From Prado023 sp963753075 (lineage in GTDB: Bacteria > Actinomycetota > Actinomycetes > S36-B12 > CAIYMF01), in NCBI GenBank assembly GCA_963753075.1, contig CAVWAR010000017.1, positions 1,399,664-1,463,663 of the forward strand: DNA of 64,000 nt. Reading direction: 5' to 3'. Under the pieces are notes generated by a model. That model ran no database searches. It was not told where the DNA came from and saw only the letters and a program-made list of their open reading frames with translations. This document shows, piece by piece, positions 26,999 through 37,163 of the stretch. Numbering within the stretch: the first letter of the stretch is position 1; each line of letters starts with the position of its first letter. A program made the position numbers and the translations under genes.

Positions 26999-27125
26999 CG
27001 GCCGAGTTCAGCTGGGCACTTGGGCCCCCTGCTCAGTGTCGATCGACCGCGGGGAGTCGCTGGCTGGCACGGTGAGGGAGGGATCTGCCCCCTCTGCGGC
27101 CTCGGCGAGCCCGGGTGGGTCCTGC

Positions 27126-27881
27126 CTAGAAGTGCCGGTAGTCCGCTGGTTCGTTGCCCTTCACGGGTGTCGTCAGGGGCAGCATGCCCACGACCCCTTC
27201 GAGGACCCGGTAGATCCCGTACCCGAGGGCGGCCATGATGGTCGGCGGCAGCACCCATACTGCGGTGGCGGCAGCCGTCAGTCCGGCGCCGTACTGCTTG
27301 CCCCACAGTGTTGATGCCGGAAGCGGCGCCATGGCGGCGACTGCGACCAGCCCCCAGTTGCTGGCGAAGACCCCGTACATGAAACTGGTCATGCCGACGG
27401 TAGCGATTAGGAGCCAGACGATCAGCAGCCCTCGAAGGCGGGTGGAGCGCCATCGCGTGCCGAACGCGACAGCGGTCCACATCATCCAGCGGCGGATGAA
27501 GCGGACCCCGAGTTCCTTGAGCATGAAGCGGAAGAACCGGTCAGCCTCCGCGTCGGCGACTCCCAACGTGTTCGTGGGCCCGATCAGGCGATCGTGCAGC
27601 AGGGCGGCGGGTGTGTGGATGCCATAGGGGCCCACGAACCACCGCAACGCGGCCGGCACGGAGGCCAGGTCCGTGCGGGCGGGGTCGCCCAGGTCAGCGG
27701 GACGCAGGATACAGGCCTGTGGCGGAAGCCCGGGCACACCGGTATCGCCGGTGTACTTCAGCGACGTCTCAAGCAGGAACGTCGTGCGGCTGATCTGCTG
27801 GATCCGGATCACAGCCGGATTTCCTGGTCGGTCCGGGTCTTCAAAGCAGTTCGACCACGGCGGTTGGGCAAGGTTGGCCAT
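27126..27881 (-). CDS. DUF1353-family protein with C-terminal membrane helices
   Basis: The N-terminal half has DUF1353 features: TDLASVPAALRWFVGPYG and AALLHDRLIG, then ADRFFRFMLKELGV. The C-terminal half adds about three hydrophobic helices (LLIVWLLIATVGMTSFMYG and others), which is not usual for the family. DUF1353 proteins occur in phages and bacteria and have no known role. The start is uncertain: ATG at 27881, or a GTG about 23 codons later just before IRIQQIS. Confidence 0.7.
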   Translation of the reverse strand: MANLAQPPWSNCFEDPDRPGNPAVIRIQQISRTTFLLETSLKYTGDTGVPGLPPQACILRPADLGDPARTDLASVPAALRWFVGPYGIHTPAALLHDRLIGPTNTLGVADAEADRFFRFMLKELGVRFIRRWMMWTAVAFGTRWRSTRLRGLLIVWLLIATVGMTSFMYGVFASNWGLVAVAAMAPLPASTLWGKQYGAGLTAAATAVWVLPPTIMAALGYGIYRVLEGVVGMLPLTTPVKGNEPADYRHF

Positions 27882-28334
27882 GCCCCAGAGTCAGCCCTGT
27901 CGACGTTCGATGGCAACCACCAGCCCTCAGGCAGTCCAGCACCGGGCCGCCGGAATCGAGGTTCTGGGGGGGCACGGCGTGCCCCTGGGTCCCACTCGGA
28001 GGAGGCCCCCGCGACATACGGCCGCACGGCGGCACGGCGGGAAGAAGCGGGGAGCCGGGTGGGGGCACCTTTCTGGCCGGACCGGGCCAAGTCCACCGGT
28101 GACCCCTGGCCTGAGCAGTAGTCGAACCCTCGGGTTGAGGTTGAGGCCACTCTGTGCACAGGTGCACAGAGTGTGGATAACTCGGAGTGACCGTTCCCGG
28201 TCACAGGAGTCCGCCCGGAGGGGGAGGCCGACGGCTGCGCCTGGCGCTGACACCGGAGCGAGGCGGGCACCTCGGCTCGCGTTACCATCGACCGTCCGAG
28301 TGCGACGTTGACTGTGGCAACAAGAAAGGCCGCA
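27882..28334. other. Intergenic region with a perfect palindrome
   Basis: Besides the palindrome at 28148-28173 (separate entry) I see no gene. It must carry the promoters of the two diverging genes. Confidence 0.5.
28148..28173. promoter_or_regulatory. Perfect 12-bp inverted repeat next to a DnaA-box-like site
   Basis: CACTCTGTGCAC and GTGCACAGAGTG are separated by two bases. The right arm runs into TGTGGATAA (28172-28180), the complement of the DnaA-box consensus TTATCCACA. It lies between diverging genes, so an operator is the simplest reading. Confidence 0.5.
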
Positions 28335-29069
28335 ATGGACCCTGGGATTGGCGGCGAACCGTCTGATCGTTCGCCCGAAGATGCCGAGAGCGAGGCTTCC
28401 CATCTCGGCCGGGCTCTGGAAGAACTGGTGCAACGGTTCGATCGACGGGACTGGGTCGAACTGGCCGCCACCGTGACCATGTCGCTGGCGGTTCTCTTTG
28501 CGGCGTGGTCCGCGTATCAAGCGTCGCTGTGGGGTGGCGTTCAGTCTGCGAACGCAAGCAACTACACCGGGAGTCTCACGGAGTCGAGCGAGGTCACCAC
28601 CCTGATCACGGCGCAGTTCGAGGCCGACTCGCAGGCTATGTCGGCCTGGCTGATGATGGCGGCCGAAGACAACGAGCGTGGCATGCAGATCCTCGAAGAA
28701 CGGTTCGATGACACGCTTCGCCCGGCATTCGACGTCTGGATTGCTGGTTCGGTCGATGGTGACATTCCGCCGGGGCTACCCCAGGACTTGCCCGAGTATG
28801 AAGAGAGCTTCGAGGAACTACTCGAGGCGCAGAGCTTCCACTTCTCCGAAGCCACGGAGGCCGCCGCGGCAGCCGCCGAGGCGAACAGCACCGCCGATAG
28901 CTACGTGCTGGTCACAGTGATCATGGCGTCTGTGTTGTTCTTCGCCGGAGTGGGGACGAAGCTCTCAGGCAAGTCGATCCGGCTCAGCCTGCTCGTTGTG
29001 GCGGGCATTCTGTGCGCAGGAGCCATCGCTGGGGTGCTGTCCTTGCCGCAACAACCTGTGAGCTTCTGA
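28335..29069 (+). CDS. Uncharacterised three-helix membrane protein
   Basis: The 244-residue product has a membrane helix at about residues 45-65 (TVTMSLAVLFAAWSAYQA) and two near the C-terminus (VTVIMASVLFFAGVG and SLLVVAGILCAGAIAG). Between them lies a long acidic, helix-prone loop of about 120 residues. AGAAAGG precedes the ATG at 28335; a TTG nine codons before is also open. I do not recognise the family. Confidence 0.72.
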   Translation: MDPGIGGEPSDRSPEDAESEASHLGRALEELVQRFDRRDWVELAATVTMSLAVLFAAWSAYQASLWGGVQSANASNYTGSLTESSEVTTLITAQFEADSQAMSAWLMMAAEDNERGMQILEERFDDTLRPAFDVWIAGSVDGDIPPGLPQDLPEYEESFEELLEAQSFHFSEATEAAAAAAEANSTADSYVLVTVIMASVLFFAGVGTKLSGKSIRLSLLVVAGILCAGAIAGVLSLPQQPVSF

Positions 29070-29128
29070 CCGGCAGATCCCAGGTGCCCACCGGACGGCG
29101 CCACCAAGCGCCGCGGTCCGTGCTCGCG

Positions 29129-29638
29129 TCAGTCCCGTTCAACCCACCTGTCGACCGCCCACAGCACCGCCAAAGCAAGGCCCGGATCGACCCCTTCAGC
29201 CACATCGAGGGTGTAGGCGTCTCGGACCGTGACCCACTTCTGTGTGATCTGCACGACCGGCCGCCCCCCGGAGGAGATGGCGTACTCCTTCTCGATGAAG
29301 GTGCCCTCCAACTCCCAGTCTTGTCCGTCGCTCAGGGTCAGGGTCATCCGCGACTTGATGGGCGAGAACATCTGGGCCTGCAAGGACGCCACCTCCGCGC
29401 CAGCCGCATCAGAGATCGTCATACGCTTGGGGATACCGAGAAGGCGTCCCCGTACCTGGTACACGACCGCGTCAGCGCTGTCGCGGATCTCGGCCTTCGG
29501 GCGTGTGCCCAGCTTCCCGTCCACGAAGAACTGCTGCTGCTCGGTGCCCGGCTCAAGGACGGCGAAATCCCGACCCGCCCCGAACTTGCTCTTGACCAGG
29601 TAGCGGTTCCACCCGGCAGGCGGTGGCGGCAGCGTCAT
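29129..29638 (-). CDS. LURP-one-related (tubby-like barrel) protein
   Basis: The 169-residue protein has the LURP-one/DUF567 pattern: NRYLVKSKFGAGRDF, GKLGTRPKAEIRDS, VYQVRGRLLGIPKRMTI and a C-terminal ALAVLWAVDRW helix that would thread the barrel. Bacterial relatives have no assigned function; phospholipid-scramblase-like membrane attachment has been suggested for the fold. AGAGGAG precedes the ATG at 29638. Confidence 0.78.
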   Translation of the reverse strand: MTLPPPPAGWNRYLVKSKFGAGRDFAVLEPGTEQQQFFVDGKLGTRPKAEIRDSADAVVYQVRGRLLGIPKRMTISDAAGAEVASLQAQMFSPIKSRMTLTLSDGQDWELEGTFIEKEYAISSGGRPVVQITQKWVTVRDAYTLDVAEGVDPGLALAVLWAVDRWVERD

Positions 29639-29905
29639 GACGGACTCCTCTACTCGGGAAGGCAGAAGTGAGCAGGCTAGCACCCCCAAGGGCCCCACCT
29701 AGGGTGAGCAGTCCGGACCGACTCGGGCGTGCCGCGGGCCTCGCAGACCCACCGGTCTGCGTGACACCGGACCCACACACCTCAGCGCCCACACAACAGT
29801 CCGACCCCCGATCGACACCCAGCAGTCCAGGCAGGACTACCCGAACGAGCGGGCGCTACCGCCAGCGGCTACCGGCGGTGACACCAAAGTTGCGTCCGGC
29901 ATGGT

Positions 29906-31382
29906 GTGTGCGAGTTGGCCGAGGAGGAACGCCAACCAGCCGGCCCCAGTCTCACCGGTGTTGACACGGGTGCGGGGATGCCGTTCGACTTCGACGGCGA
30001 CGGGTACGCCGATCTGGCGGTGGGGGTGCCCGGGGAGGACCTGCGGGGCAAGCGGGACGCTGGGGCGGTGCAGGTGCATGTACGGGTCGGCTGCGGGTGT
30101 GACCGCTCGGGATCAGTTGTGGCATCAGGGCCGCAAGGGGATCAAGAACAAGCTGGAGAAGGGGGACCGCTTCGGGAGCACCGTCGCCTCGGGGGACTTC
30201 GATTCCGATGGGTACGCCGATCTGGCGATCGGGATCCCGCTTGAGGACATCGGCAAGAAGAGGGACGCCGGGGCCGTGCAGGTGCTGTATGGAAGCCCGA
30301 CCGGCCTGACCGCACGGGATCAAGTCTGGCACCAGGGCAAGCCCGGCGTGCCCGGCAAGAGCGAGGCCCGTGACTGGTTCGGTGGCGAGTTGGCGGTCGG
30401 GGACTTCGACGCCGACGGGTTCGCCGACCTTGCCGTGGGCGTCGTGGGTGAGGACATCGGCTCGATCGAGAACGCCGGGGCGGTGACGGTGCTGCGCGGG
30501 TCCAGTTCCGGGTTGACGTCGGCGGGTTCGGTCACGCTGCGGCAGGGCCGCGACGGGATGCCCAGCACGCCGGCGGAGGACGAGTACATCGGCTCGAGAC
30601 TCGACGCTGGGGACGTGAACGGCGACGGCCACGACGACCTGGTCATGGCCGTCAACGATCACGACTTCTACATCGCTTGGGATGAGGCGGGGGCGGGGGC
30701 TCATGTGATCTTCGGCAGCTCGGCGGGGCTGACCCCCGTGGGAAGCCAGTTCTTCGGCCCCCAGGACTTGGGGCAGGATGGAAACGACGGATTCTCGACA
30801 GTGGTGCTTGCCGATGTCAATGCTGATGGCCGGGACGATCTCGCGGGGACCATGTGGCACAACTCCGCGGTGGATTACGCGGCCTTCGTCCTGCACGGTC
30901 ACGCCGACGGGCTGCACCCGGCCCCGCTTGTGCCCGCTGGCGGGCCGGGTGTCGACGGCTACTGGGCCAACTACACATGCAGCACGAATCTGGCGGTCAC
31001 CGACTTCAACGCAGATGGGCTGGTTGATCTGATCTGTGCCGGACATGCCAAGCCCACTATGGAGAAGGCTCTGAGTGTGATCCTCGGAACGGGGTCCGGC
31101 TTGGGAACCGCGATCGTCGATTCGGTGCTCAACATAGGTGACTTCCCGTTCATCACCGGACTGCAGGCGCTGCCGCTGAGCGGCGGAAGCCATGGCTGGC
31201 TCGTCGTGACGGGTCCGCAGGACTACGCCACCTCCTTGAGCGTGCCACGGAACGCCGGCGTCGTGGGGGTGCTGCAGGGCACGGCGGCCGGCACCGCCGG
31301 ACCGGTGACGTTGTGGCACCAGGACAGCCCCGGGATCAAGGGAAAGGCCGAGACCGGCGACCTCTTCGGGTCCCTAGGCTGA
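29906..31382 (+). CDS. FG-GAP (integrin-type) repeat protein with a frameshift near 30075
   Basis: At least five FG-GAP repeats are visible, with calcium-loop motifs DFDGDGYADLAVGVPGED, DFDSDGYADLAIGIPLED, DFDADGFADLAVGV, DVNGDGHDDLVM and DVNADGRDDLAG. Each is followed by GAVxVLYGS-type strands; the whole should fold as a beta propeller. The first repeat is in one frame and the rest in another. Comparing GTGCATGTACGG here with GTGCTGTATGG in the next repeat indicates one extra base. No signal peptide is seen, and the end (GDLFGSLG) stops early inside a repeat. Either the gene is a decayed secreted protein or the ends and frame are affected by errors. Confidence 0.72.
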
Positions 31383-31504
31383 CTCGCAGGTTGCGATCGG
31401 CCACAGGGCGCCCGCCAGTGGTGCTCGAGCCGCTGCCAACGGGCTGCGCTCCGTGTCTCGGCCGGGCCGCCGCACGATCTGCACGCCTGCGCAGCTCTCG
31501 ACGC

Positions 31505-31540
31505 GGGGTGCGTCCGCTCGCGGCGAAGTGGGGCAGGTCG
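31505..31540 (+). repeat. Dispersed repeat copy
   Basis: GGTGCGTCCGCTCGCGGCGA then AGTGGGGCAG; forward orientation, 160 bases before the propeller pseudogene. Confidence 0.6.
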
Positions 31541-31668
31541 CATCCGCTGCCGGTGCAGTGGGAGCTGGTCGTTGTGCTGTGGTGGCGTTGGGGGGCGTAA
31601 CGTGAAGATGCCGACCGGGGGATTTCGGTATTGGGCCAACGGTCCCTCGGTCACTTCGAGGAGGAACC

Positions 31669-33061
31669 ATGTCGGGCCAGCCACGAGTAGCGGATCCTGG
31701 GAATCACCCGCACAACGCGGGCGACCGCCGGGGGCGGCGTGGCCGGCGGTCTGGGTTCGGGGCGGTGCTGGCCGGGGTGATGGTCGCGGGCATGGTCAGC
31801 GCCCCACCGGTGGTTGGGGTGAGTCCCGGGGTGCCGGGATCGGTGCCTCAGTTCGTGGCCGCGGCACCGGCGGGCCCACCCTACGGTGGTCGTGCCGATG
31901 GCCAAGAAGAAGAAGCGGCCGCGGGTGGCGTTCACCAGCAAGAAGCGGCTGGTGGTGAACATCGATCCGGACCTGCGGCGGAAGAAGAACTGGAAGTTCA
32001 AGCTGCAGCGCAAGTCCACGGGCAAGTGGCGCAAGGTCGGTATCTACCGCACCCGGGGCAAGTCCGAGATCCGCAAGCTCAAGGTGAAGAAGGGCAAGTA
32101 CCGGGTGAAGGTGTACGCCCGACCCGGGTACCGGAAGGTGACCACCAAGGCCTACCGATTCACCCCCACCACCCCCATCCCGCCGCCGACAACGACTCGG
32201 GTATCCGTCAACAGCGGCGGCGCCCAAACCGCCGGGCCCTCCTACGGCACGGCGATCAGCGCTGACGGCCGATGGATCACCTACACCTCCGAGGCGACGA
32301 ACCTGGTCGACAACGACACCAACGACACGACTGATGTGTTCCTGTTCGACCGGGACACCGGGCTCACCCAGCGGGTGTCGGTCAACAGCAACGGCGCCCA
32401 AGCCGCCGGGCCCTCCTACGGCACGGCGATCAGCGCAGACGGCCGATGGATCACCTACACCTCCTAGGCGACGAACCTGGTCGACAACGACACCAACGAC
32501 ATGACTGATGTGTTCCTGTTCGACCGGGACACCGGGCTCACCCGACGGGTGTCGGTCAACAGCAACGGCGCGCAGGCCAACCAATGGTCCGAGGTCCCGG
32601 CGATCAGCGCAGACGGCCGATGGATCACCTACACCTCGTACGCGACGAACCTGGTCGACAACGACACCAACGGTGCGATCGACGTGTTCCTGTTCGACCG
32701 GGACACCGGGCGCACCCGACAGGTGTCGGTCAACAGCAACGGTGCGCCGGCAAACGGAAACGGGCAATCCCGCTTCCCGGCGATCAGCGCCGGAGGCCGG
32801 TGGATCGCCTACCACTCGGGCGCGACGAACCTGGTCGACAACGACACCAACAACAAGCGGGACGTGTTCCTGTTCGACCGGGACACCGGGCTCACCCAGC
32901 GGGTGTCTGTGCGCAGCAATGGCGCGCAGGCAGGCAGCAGCTCCCTCTTCCCGGCGATCAGCGCCGACGGCCGGTGGATCACCTACAACTCGGACGCGAC
33001 GAACCTGGTCGCTGACGACACAAACGGTATGACCGATGTGTTCCTGGCCGAGCTGTGGTGA
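31669..33061 (+). pseudogene. Decayed surface protein with five 58-residue propeller repeats
   Basis: This is a damaged paralogue of the gene at 42765-44813. It has the same start (MSGQPR) and the same membrane segment (FGAVLAGVMVAGMVSAPPVV). It also shares the basic domain (KKRLVVNIDPDLRRKKNWKF) and the repeats beginning RVSVNSNGAQA and holding ISADGRWITYTS. Two lesions are clear: one extra C near 31880 shifts the frame (CCACCCTACGG here, CCACCTACGG in the intact copy), and TAG at 32465 replaces the GAG expected from the repeat. It has five repeats instead of seven and lacks the fibronectin domain. Similarity extends about 110 bases upstream of the start, so the whole promoter region was duplicated. 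Confidence 0.88.
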
Positions 33062-33295
33062 CCGCGCGCACGCAGGTGCGCACAACCTTCGCTGCGGTGG
33101 AATCGCTGGGTGGGTGACAACGGCTACGACCGCTGGATGCGTCCCGGCGAGCTTGGACCGACCGGAAGCTCGCGCCGCCCAGCGACCTAGTGGGCAAGCT
33201 CATCCTCGCCTGATCGGGTGCGCAGGCCCCACCGGGAGGCAGGTCGTTTGGCCCGTCTGGGTTCAAGCTCGTCCGGCTGGCGTGGAGGTGGAGTC

Positions 33296-33347
33296 AACTG
33301 GACATGGGACGGGGGGCGGGTCATGAAGCGCGCGCTGTGGGGCGGAA
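33296..33347 (-). repeat. Dispersed repeat copy, diverged
   Basis: GGGTCATGAAGCGCGCGCTG resembles the reverse of the core with CATGAAG for CGCGAAA; it starts with ACTGGACATGGGACGGGG as at 25598. Confidence 0.4.
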
Positions 33348-34087
33348 AGCCGTGCCCGGGCGCCTCATCCTCGCCGTCGCCCGCGGGGCGGCCGGCCAGG
33401 CCTGGCGGTCGACATCCTCGCCGGCTGGAACGGCAGCAGAGTCGTGGAAGCGGACATGGAGTCACCTCACGCGGCAACCCCGCAGGAGGCCCAGACCCCG
33501 CACGCCACCAACGCGGCCAAGCGCAGGGATGTAGCACGCAAGACCCGTCCGCACGGCGTGAGCGCGTCCTCACGCGGCGATATGCAGCACCTCGCTCGCG
33601 ACCGAACTACTCGGGACGTGGATCCGTCTGCGGGATCAGCCGGAGAGCGGTACTGCGGCAAGCTACCTCGCCCCTGCGCGCCACCGCGCAGGACCATCCT
33701 GGTGGCATGTGTAGCCGCCTCATAAGGCATACCCCCGGCCGCATTGACCACGCAGATGAGGCGATCCTAACCTTGCAGCCAACTGGTGCGGCCCGCGGTT
33801 GGCTGTGGAGGTCGCGCTTGATGAGGACCCCGACGGGGGTTCTGCCACTGAGGGCCCGCCGTGCGAGTCCACGCTCCCGACGGGCCCTCAGTCTCCTCCC
33901 GGTTCGGAGGGCAACTTGTTCATCAAGGCCAAGAAGTAGGACCTCAGGAAGGAGCCCTCGCCGCGCGCTCCCCCCCGTCCGCGGCGGGGGCTTCCTGCTG
34001 TCCGCTCACCGTCGATGTGAGCCTGTCTTTGAGTGGACTGCTAGGTCATCTTCATATCCGCCTACGCTGCGACAGCGTCCCAGCTGG

Positions 34088-34130
34088 GCGTAGCGACGCA
34101 CGCCCGCTACGCGGCGCAGTGACGCGGGTC
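34088..34130 (+). repeat. Dispersed repeat copy, TACGCGGCGCAG subtype
   Basis: GCACGCCCGCTACGCGGCGC then AGTGACGCGGG; shares the altered core with the copy at 52955. Confidence 0.5.
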
Positions 34131-34159
34131 CAAACAACGATTGCGTAGACAGCCCGGTG

Positions 34160-34600
34160 TGCGATTACTTCCGGGTGCGTCTCGCGGCGGCGATGAAGGC
34201 GCGCACAGGGCGGTAGCCGCCTGTGGCCCGACGGTGTTGGCGAGCAGGTCGACTATGGTCGCGTACCCGGGGGTGGTCGGCAGTGAGGTCCAGGTGGTCA
34301 CGGTCAGTCGCCCGCCGCGGGTGAGCACGCGGGCCATCTCGCCCAGGGGCAGGCCGCCGGTCGGTGAGGAACATCAGCACGGAGCCGCAGACGATGCGGT
34401 CGAAGCTCGCATCAGGCAACGGCAGCGCTTCAGCGGTCCCGCGGCGCCACTGCACCGGCTCCGTGCTGCCGACAGCCACAGCCACAGCCACAGCCACAGC
34501 CACAGCCACAGCCAGCATGCCCTCGTTCGGGTCCACGCCGACAACGCGGCCGGTCGGACCGACCCGTCGGGAGCCTGAACCGCGATAGGACACGTCCGGT
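34160..34600 (-). pseudogene. SAM-dependent methyltransferase remnant
   Basis: On the minus strand one frame reads GRVVGVDPNEGMLAVA, RRGTAEALPLPDASFDRIVC and GSVLMFLTDR, which are motif I, post-I and motif II of class I methyltransferases. The continuation MARVLTRGGRLTVTTW (motif III) is in another frame. The N-terminus up to the GxGxG loop is missing, and a hexanucleotide run inserts an Ala-Val string into the core. It cannot be functional. Confidence 0.75.
34472..34513. repeat. Hexanucleotide tandem repeat, seven copies
   Basis: ACAGCC repeated seven times without a mismatch. It lies inside the methyltransferase remnant and reads as alternating Ala-Val on the minus strand. Confidence 0.85.
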
Positions 34601-34841
34601 ACCAGCCTCGGTCCGCGGCGTGGCCAGAGGCGATTCGGTCCGGGGCGGACGCGATCGGCACATCCGTGCCACATCCAAGCGGATCCACACTGGTTGGCGC
34701 GGGCGGTTCTGCACACGGGCGCGTTCGCGGCACCAACAAGAACGGGGAATCGATGATGAGACCAGCGGCATGGGCAACTTGGCCACAACCGGTGCTGGGT
34801 AGCGTCGCGGCGCCGTTGGCACGACTTGGAAGGGGAGCATT

Positions 34842-36455
34842 GTGAAGCGCATCGGCGCACGACCATCGTGGGGGCGGTTGTTGGCCCAATCGGTGGTGGG
34901 GATGCTGGTCGTCACGGGTCTGGCGGCGGGCCCGGCGGCGGCGGGCCGCGGGGGGTATCAGCCGGATTTCGAGGTGGTGGCCTGTGACGCGGAGCAGTTC
35001 GCCGGGCGGCTGCCGGCCGGCGTCGACGCCGAGTGCGGCCTGCTCAGGGTCCCGGAGAACCGGAAGCGTCGCATGGCCGAGGGCAACACGGTCGTCCTGC
35101 CGGTGATGATCGTCCAGGCCTCCACGGCCAACCCGAAGCGTGATCCGGTCCTGCTGCTGACCGGCGGGCCGGGCCTATCCGGGATCGACGCGTTCACGCA
35201 GTCTGGGGCCGGCCTGCCCGGATGGGTGCAGGCGCTGACCGAGCAGCGCGACGTGATCGTGCTGGACACGCGGGGCACCGGGAAGGCGCAGCCGTCCTTG
35301 GTCTGCAACGACCCCGAGTTGGGCACCAACTGGTCGCTCGCGGCCTGGTATGAGACGTTCGCCTCGACCGATGACCCGGTCACCGAACGCGCAGTGGTCG
35401 ACCAGGCCTACGTTGACTGCGCCGTCAGTAGGCGGGCTGCGGGCGTGGACCTGGATCAGTACGACAGGCCCACCGTGGCCAAGGACCTGGTCGACCTGCG
35501 CAAGGCCTTGGGCATCAGCAAGTGGAACGTCTATGGGGTGTCGGCCGGGACCACGGTCGCCCTCGAGCTGCTGCGCCAGCAGCCGGGCCGGCAGCGCTCG
35601 GTGGTGCTGGACTCGGCCTACCCACCGTTCACTGAGATTGACCCCGCCAGTGTGGTGGCCATGCGCAAGGCAGGCTTCCGCGCCGTGATCGAGGCCGCTG
35701 ACCTGGACCGCGAGGCCGTGGAGTCGAGCCTGGTCGCGATCAAGGAGCGGTACAACGCCACTCCCTACAGCGCGACCGACCCGTACATCGGTGTCCCGCT
35801 GAACTACACCGGCGACGACGCGATCTGGATGCTGTCGTTCGTGATGGGGGCGCCCGACCTGGTGCCCCTGCTCGAACTGTTCGTGGCGAACCTGCAGTAC
35901 TACGATGTCGCGACTGGGCAACCGGTAGGGCTCTCCTTGGAGCTCTACCTCGGCCCGGGCGTTGAGACAGTGTTCGACTTCGTACTGAGCTGGTTCTACC
36001 CACTCATGAACAGTGTCGCCTCAGCCGACGGACACTGGATGGCCGTCGAGTGCGCCGACCGCGCCCGGTTGTCAGAGCCGGCCGACTACGCCGCCGTGAT
36101 GGCCGCCGAGCCGATCTACGGCGCCACCATATCGGGGCTGCCCACGATGCCCAACGTGTGCGAACAGGTCAACGTAGAGCCGGTGCCCACCCGGACCTAC
36201 CGGATCCACAAGGTGGGGGTCCCCTCGCTCGTGCTCGCCGGGTCGCTGGACGCCCTGCGAACGCCGCCCGCCGTCGCAGCCCAGGTCAGCGGCATGCTCG
36301 GCCGCTGGTCGCAGTACGTGGAGTTCCCCCGCGCCGCGCATGCCGTCGCCGGGTACAGCGAGACCGACCCGGCGAGCCAGTGCGCCGACGAGATGATCGC
36401 CAGCTTCATCGACCGACCCCGCCAGCCGGTGGACACCCGTTGCATCGGCGGCTGA
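34842..36455 (+). CDS. Secreted alpha/beta hydrolase with TAP-like C-terminal domain
   Basis: A signal peptide (about residues 1-33, VVTGLAAGPAAAG) is followed by the hydrolase: oxyanion segment LLLTGGPGLSG, DTRGTGKAQPS, nucleophile elbow YGVSAGTTVALELL, and a TAP-like end with VPSLVLAGSLDALRTPP and FPRAAHAV holding the likely Asp and His. Relatives are exported tripeptidyl aminopeptidases or proteases of family S33. The GTG at 34842 follows AAGGGGAG. At 537 residues it is of normal length and appears intact. A strong terminator follows. Confidence 0.9.
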   Translation: MKRIGARPSWGRLLAQSVVGMLVVTGLAAGPAAAGRGGYQPDFEVVACDAEQFAGRLPAGVDAECGLLRVPENRKRRMAEGNTVVLPVMIVQASTANPKRDPVLLLTGGPGLSGIDAFTQSGAGLPGWVQALTEQRDVIVLDTRGTGKAQPSLVCNDPELGTNWSLAAWYETFASTDDPVTERAVVDQAYVDCAVSRRAAGVDLDQYDRPTVAKDLVDLRKALGISKWNVYGVSAGTTVALELLRQQPGRQRSVVLDSAYPPFTEIDPASVVAMRKAGFRAVIEAADLDREAVESSLVAIKERYNATPYSATDPYIGVPLNYTGDDAIWMLSFVMGAPDLVPLLELFVANLQYYDVATGQPVGLSLELYLGPGVETVFDFVLSWFYPLMNSVASADGHWMAVECADRARLSEPADYAAVMAAEPIYGATISGLPTMPNVCEQVNVEPVPTRTYRIHKVGVPSLVLAGSLDALRTPPAVAAQVSGMLGRWSQYVEFPRAAHAVAGYSETDPASQCADEMIASFIDRPRQPVDTRCIGG

Positions 36456-36472
36456 CCGGGAGAAAATGAAGA

Positions 36473-36522
36473 GGCGTAGTGCCCTCCGAGCCCCCAACCG
36501 CCTGACCGGAGGGCACTACGCC
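36473..36522 (+). terminator. Terminator of the secreted hydrolase gene
   Basis: A perfect 16-bp stem (GGCGTAGTGCCCTCCG and complement) with an 18-base loop begins 17 bases after the stop. Confidence 0.85.
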
Positions 36523-37163
36523 ACTGCGCCTGTCGGCGGCGCCAACCCCAAGACCGACCTCAGCCGAGGACCCCTGATCAGCAGACAACTGGTAGCACAG
36601 ACGGACGGGTAGGCGCGGCCTTCCGGGCGCAAACGCCATACCCTCTCGCGCGAGCGAAACAAGCCAAGAGCGCTGCTCAGGCGCCGACACCCCTGGTCGC
36701 CATCGAGCGACACACAGCGCCCGCTTCGCGGCGAAGTGGGGCACCTACGGACTTGGTCGTGCAGGTGCCGCCAAGCCACGAGTTGTCCGGCCCACAATTT
36801 CGCACGGACGGGGGTCACGAGTGCGTGATCTGAGGTTTCTGCTGCCTGATCCGGGTGACGGGTACCGCGGCACGAGAGGATCGTCGTGTCGCGGACGACC
36901 TCTGTGAGTAGGTCACCGCCGACGAGGTTGCTGGCTTCGATGCCTCGGTTCACGCCTGGGACGGCACGGCCGAACTCTCCGATGACGGGGGAAACGGGTC
37001 ATCGCGGCCGGGGCGTCAATCACCTCGCGCCGGCGTAACTCATCCATGTCCTCGGTCTCCGGCGTCACCTGGATGCGGTCGTGTGTCCCCTGCGGCGCCG
37101 CGCGGTACGCGGTTGACTTGGCAGGTCCTTCGGCTCGCAGACGGCCCGGCGTCGCCGGTCGGA
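36523..37163. other. Intergenic region with a dispersed-repeat copy
   Basis: A minus-strand frame around 36750-36950 (TEVVRDTTILSCRGTRHPD) is open but matches nothing I know. It could be debris. Confidence 0.4.
36714..36745 (+). repeat. Dispersed repeat copy
   Basis: CAGCGCCCGCTTCGCGGCGA then AGTGGGGCAC, with the full TTCGCGGCGAA core. Confidence 0.65.

Larger units (their letters stand above)
33062..34159. other. Long intergenic region with repeat copies
   Basis: No gene recognised in 1.1 kb. Two copies or relatives of the dispersed repeat lie here (33296 and 34088). Short inverted blocks such as CTGAGGGCCCGCCG near 33847 and CGACGGGCCCTCAG near 33878 could form a hairpin. Confidence 0.4.

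Noticed and set aside
27126..27881. DUF1353 gene as evidence for a prophage
   Set aside because: No capsid, tail, terminase, lysis or integrase gene is nearby, and this copy has membrane helices not typical of phage versions.
28172..28180. DnaA box as part of a replication origin
   Set aside because: A single nonamer with no cluster of boxes and no dnaA, dnaN or gyrB nearby.
36516..36953. Minus-strand gene downstream of the arginase pseudogene
   Set aside because: The frame covers the hydrolase terminator and a dispersed repeat, has no ribosome site and matches no family.
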